From contig NZ_SOCA01000003.1 in NCBI RefSeq assembly GCF_004364345.1, forward strand, positions 62,001 through 126,000: 64,000 nucleotides of DNA, read 5' to 3'. The notes below the pieces were generated by a model that was not told the origin of the DNA, searched no databases, and was given only the letters and a program-made list of their open reading frames with translations. The DNA comes from Prosthecobacter fusiformis. Lineage in GTDB: Bacteria > Verrucomicrobiota > Verrucomicrobiia > Verrucomicrobiales > Verrucomicrobiaceae. The position numbers and the translations under genes are program-made. Shown here piece after piece: positions 62,353 through 64,000 of the stretch (position 1 is its first letter; every line of letters starts with the position of its first letter).

Positions 62353-63078
62353 ATGTCATCTGCCAGACTAGAATCTTCCCCTCCGGCTGTCAAACGGGCC
62401 ATCCTGGAGATCCAGGGGCTGACCAAGGTGCACCGCACCCCGCGCCATGACCTGACGGTGCTGCGCGACATCCACCTGACGCTGGAGGCGGGCGATACGC
62501 TGGCGATCACGGGCCCCTCCGGCAGTGGCAAGACCACGTTGTTAGGCCTGTGTGCGGGCCTGGACGATGCCACGTCCGGCTCGATGAAACTGGACGGTCA
62601 CGCTTTTGAAAACCTGTCCCAGGATGCGCGGGCGGCGCTGCGTAACCAATTGGTGGGTTTCGTTTTCCAAAACTTCCAGCTCATCCCGACCCTGACGGCG
62701 GTGGAGAATGTCCTGGTCCCGCTGGAGCTGCGCGGTGAACGAGGCCAGCAAAAGGTGGCCGAGGCGCTTCTGCGCGAGGTGGGCCTGGGCGACCGCCTGG
62801 ATCATTATCCTGCCCAGCTTTCAGGTGGCGAGCAGCAGCGCGTGGCCCTGGCGCGGGCCTTCATTCATCGCCCGAAAATCCTCTTTGCCGATGAACCCAC
62901 GGGCAACCTGGATGCGGCCACCAGCCTGCCGATCGTGGACATGCTGTTCCGGCTGAACCGGGAGGCGGGCACGGCCCTGGTGCTGGTGACTCACGATCCC
63001 AGCCTGGCCGCCAAGGCCCGGCGTGTGATCAAAATGGCCGGTGGGACGATCATCGCGGAGGAAGAAAATGCCGTCTGA
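62353..63078 (+). CDS. ybbA: ABC transporter ATP-binding protein, YbbA/LolD-type
   Basis: A 241-residue ABC ATPase from ATG 62353: Walker A GPSGSGKTTLLGL, Q-loop FVFQNFQLIPTLTAVENVLVPLEL, signature LSGGEQQRVALARAF, Walker B ILFADEPTGNLD and VTHDPSLA. This is the MacB/LolD-type of ATPase, partner of FtsX-like permeases. It starts only 2 bp from the divergent tesA start and overlaps the next gene by 11 nt. The pairing with tesA and an FtsX-like permease is the arrangement tesA / ybbA-ybbP known in E. coli. Confidence 0.92.
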   Translation: MSSARLESSPPAVKRAILEIQGLTKVHRTPRHDLTVLRDIHLTLEAGDTLAITGPSGSGKTTLLGLCAGLDDATSGSMKLDGHAFENLSQDARAALRNQLVGFVFQNFQLIPTLTAVENVLVPLELRGERGQQKVAEALLREVGLGDRLDHYPAQLSGGEQQRVALARAFIHRPKILFADEPTGNLDAATSLPIVDMLFRLNREAGTALVLVTHDPSLAAKARRVIKMAGGTIIAEEENAV

Positions 63079-64000
63079 TCCCCGCCCGCTGCCCGCCGGT
63101 CTGGTGCCCGCCCTGCTGCATCCCTGGACCTGGAAAATGGCCTGGCGTGACAGCCGCACGCAGCGCCTGCGCCTGCTCATCTTTTCCCTCGCCATCGTCT
63201 CCGGCATCGCCTCGCTGGTCGCCATTCACTCGCTGAAGGCCAGTGTGGAAAGCGGCATCCGGGCGCAGGCCAAGGAACTGCTCGGCTCCGATCTCCAGGT
63301 GTCTTCCTCCCAGCCGCTCTCGCCCGACGAGACCAACGGCCTAACAAAACGTTCGACACGTGTCACCCGCGAGGTGGCTTTCCCCTCGATGATGACCTTT
63401 CCCAATGGCGGGACCCGGCTGGTGCACGTGCGCGCTTTGGACGGGGACTATCCGTACTATGGGCAGGTGAAAACGGTGCCCGCGGAGGCCTGGCAGCGCC
63501 GGTCCGGCGAAACAGGCATTTTGTTAGACGAGTCCCTTTTGGAGCAGTTCCAGGTGAAGCCGGGCGATGAAATCGAGCTCGGCCGCCTGCGGTTAAAAAT
63601 CCTCGGCGCCCTGCACAGCAGCGCGCCGCGTGCCAGCCGTTTCAGCGCCCTCGCTCCGGAGGCTTACGTGCGGCTGGCCGATGTGCAGCAGAGCGGGCTC
63701 ATCGGGGCTAACAGCATGGTCACGCATCTGCTCCATTTGGAGATCCCGCAGGGGCCGCCTTCGGCCGAGCTAAAGGAGAGCGTGCGCCGCGATTTCCCCA
63801 CAGCCTCCTGGCGGCTGGAGACCCCGGAGGACCGGCAGGAAAGCCTGGGCGATGCGCTGGCTTTGTTTCAGCGCTATCTCGGCATTTTGGCGCTGGCTTC
63901 CCTCGCGCTCGGTGCGCTGGGGGTGGCGGGGGCCGTGCAGTCCCACATCAACCGTCGCGTGGCCACCATCGCCATCCTGCGCTGTCTCGGTGCGCCGCGC
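63068..64000 (+). CDS. YbbP-like FtsX-family ABC permease, cut by window end
   Basis: An open frame from ATG 63068 that runs past the end of the window (311 codons seen). It begins MPSDPRPLPAG, then KMAWRDSRTQRLRLLIFSL and a membrane helix AIVSGIASLVAIHSL, a periplasmic MacB-PCD-type domain (SGIRAQAKELLGSDLQVSSS, VHVRALDGDYPYYGQVKT, VKPGDEIELGRLRLKILG) and the second helix LGILALASLALGALGVAGAV followed by RRVATIAILRCLGAPR, the start of the FtsX domain. Full-length YbbP is about 800 residues, so about 60 percent is missing. Fused operonically with the ybbA-like gene. Confidence 0.88.
   Translation, partial: MPSDPRPLPAGLVPALLHPWTWKMAWRDSRTQRLRLLIFSLAIVSGIASLVAIHSLKASVESGIRAQAKELLGSDLQVSSSQPLSPDETNGLTKRSTRVTREVAFPSMMTFPNGGTRLVHVRALDGDYPYYGQVKTVPAEAWQRRSGETGILLDESLLEQFQVKPGDEIELGRLRLKILGALHSSAPRASRFSALAPEAYVRLADVQQSGLIGANSMVTHLLHLEIPQGPPSAELKESVRRDFPTASWRLETPEDRQESLGDALALFQRYLGILALASLALGALGVAGAVQSHINRRVATIAILRCLGAPR

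Overview
The window looks like chromosomal DNA of a free-living, Gram-negative-type bacterium of the Verrucomicrobia (a Prosthecobacter/Verrucomicrobium-like organism is my best guess). The basis is indirect: moderately high GC, many short exported proteins with N-terminal signal peptides, an SHD1-like exported protein, a PQQ-type beta-propeller protein, a right-handed beta-helix protein, a fungal-type cystathionine gamma-synthase and an idiosyncratic type IV pilus/type II secretion locus. No rRNA, tRNA, CRISPR array, insertion sequence or prophage was found.

Layout. 1-24.4 kb is mostly housekeeping: recD2, a TerC-family membrane protein, two small heat-shock proteins behind a good sigma-54 promoter candidate, cystathionine gamma-synthase, a small HNH nuclease cassette, trpD, an Hsp70, a channel-like membrane protein, valS, an ECF sigma/anti-sigma operon, a SulP transporter fused to a beta-carbonic anhydrase, a HAD phosphatase with manC, an HD-domain protein and a PhoD phosphatase.

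24.4-43.4 kb is one coherent module: two operons facing each other and meeting at about 36.75 kb. The forward operon encodes a prepilin, inner-membrane assembly proteins resembling GspL/PilMN, PilO and PilP, a secretin, the PilB/GspE ATPase, the PilC/GspF platform protein, a second prepilin and a small ABC transporter. The reverse operon encodes three unusual exported proteins (one with 15 consecutive Asp), two minor pseudopilins, a long GspK/PilX-like protein and a PilT-like retraction ATPase. AT-rich, probably promoter-bearing DNA flanks both outer ends. There is no prepilin peptidase in the module.

43.4-57.6 kb carries an HTTM membrane protein, a PBP4-type peptidase, a glycerophosphodiesterase, a CBM9-like protein, a beta-helix protein, trpS, a methyltransferase, hydrolases, a GNAT acetyltransferase and a beta-propeller protein. 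57.6-61.7 kb looks accessory: a frameshifted gene remnant, an exported orphan and a striking 812-residue fusion of near-identical TPR repeats to a metallo-beta-lactamase-fold domain and a zinc ribbon. From 61.7 kb to the end is the conserved tesA / ybbA-ybbP arrangement, with the permease cut off by the window edge.

The best candidates for something undescribed are the convergent pilus/secretion module with its poly-Asp and other orphan exported proteins, and the TPR-MBL-zinc-ribbon protein. All functional assignments rest on reading motifs by eye; no database search was run.
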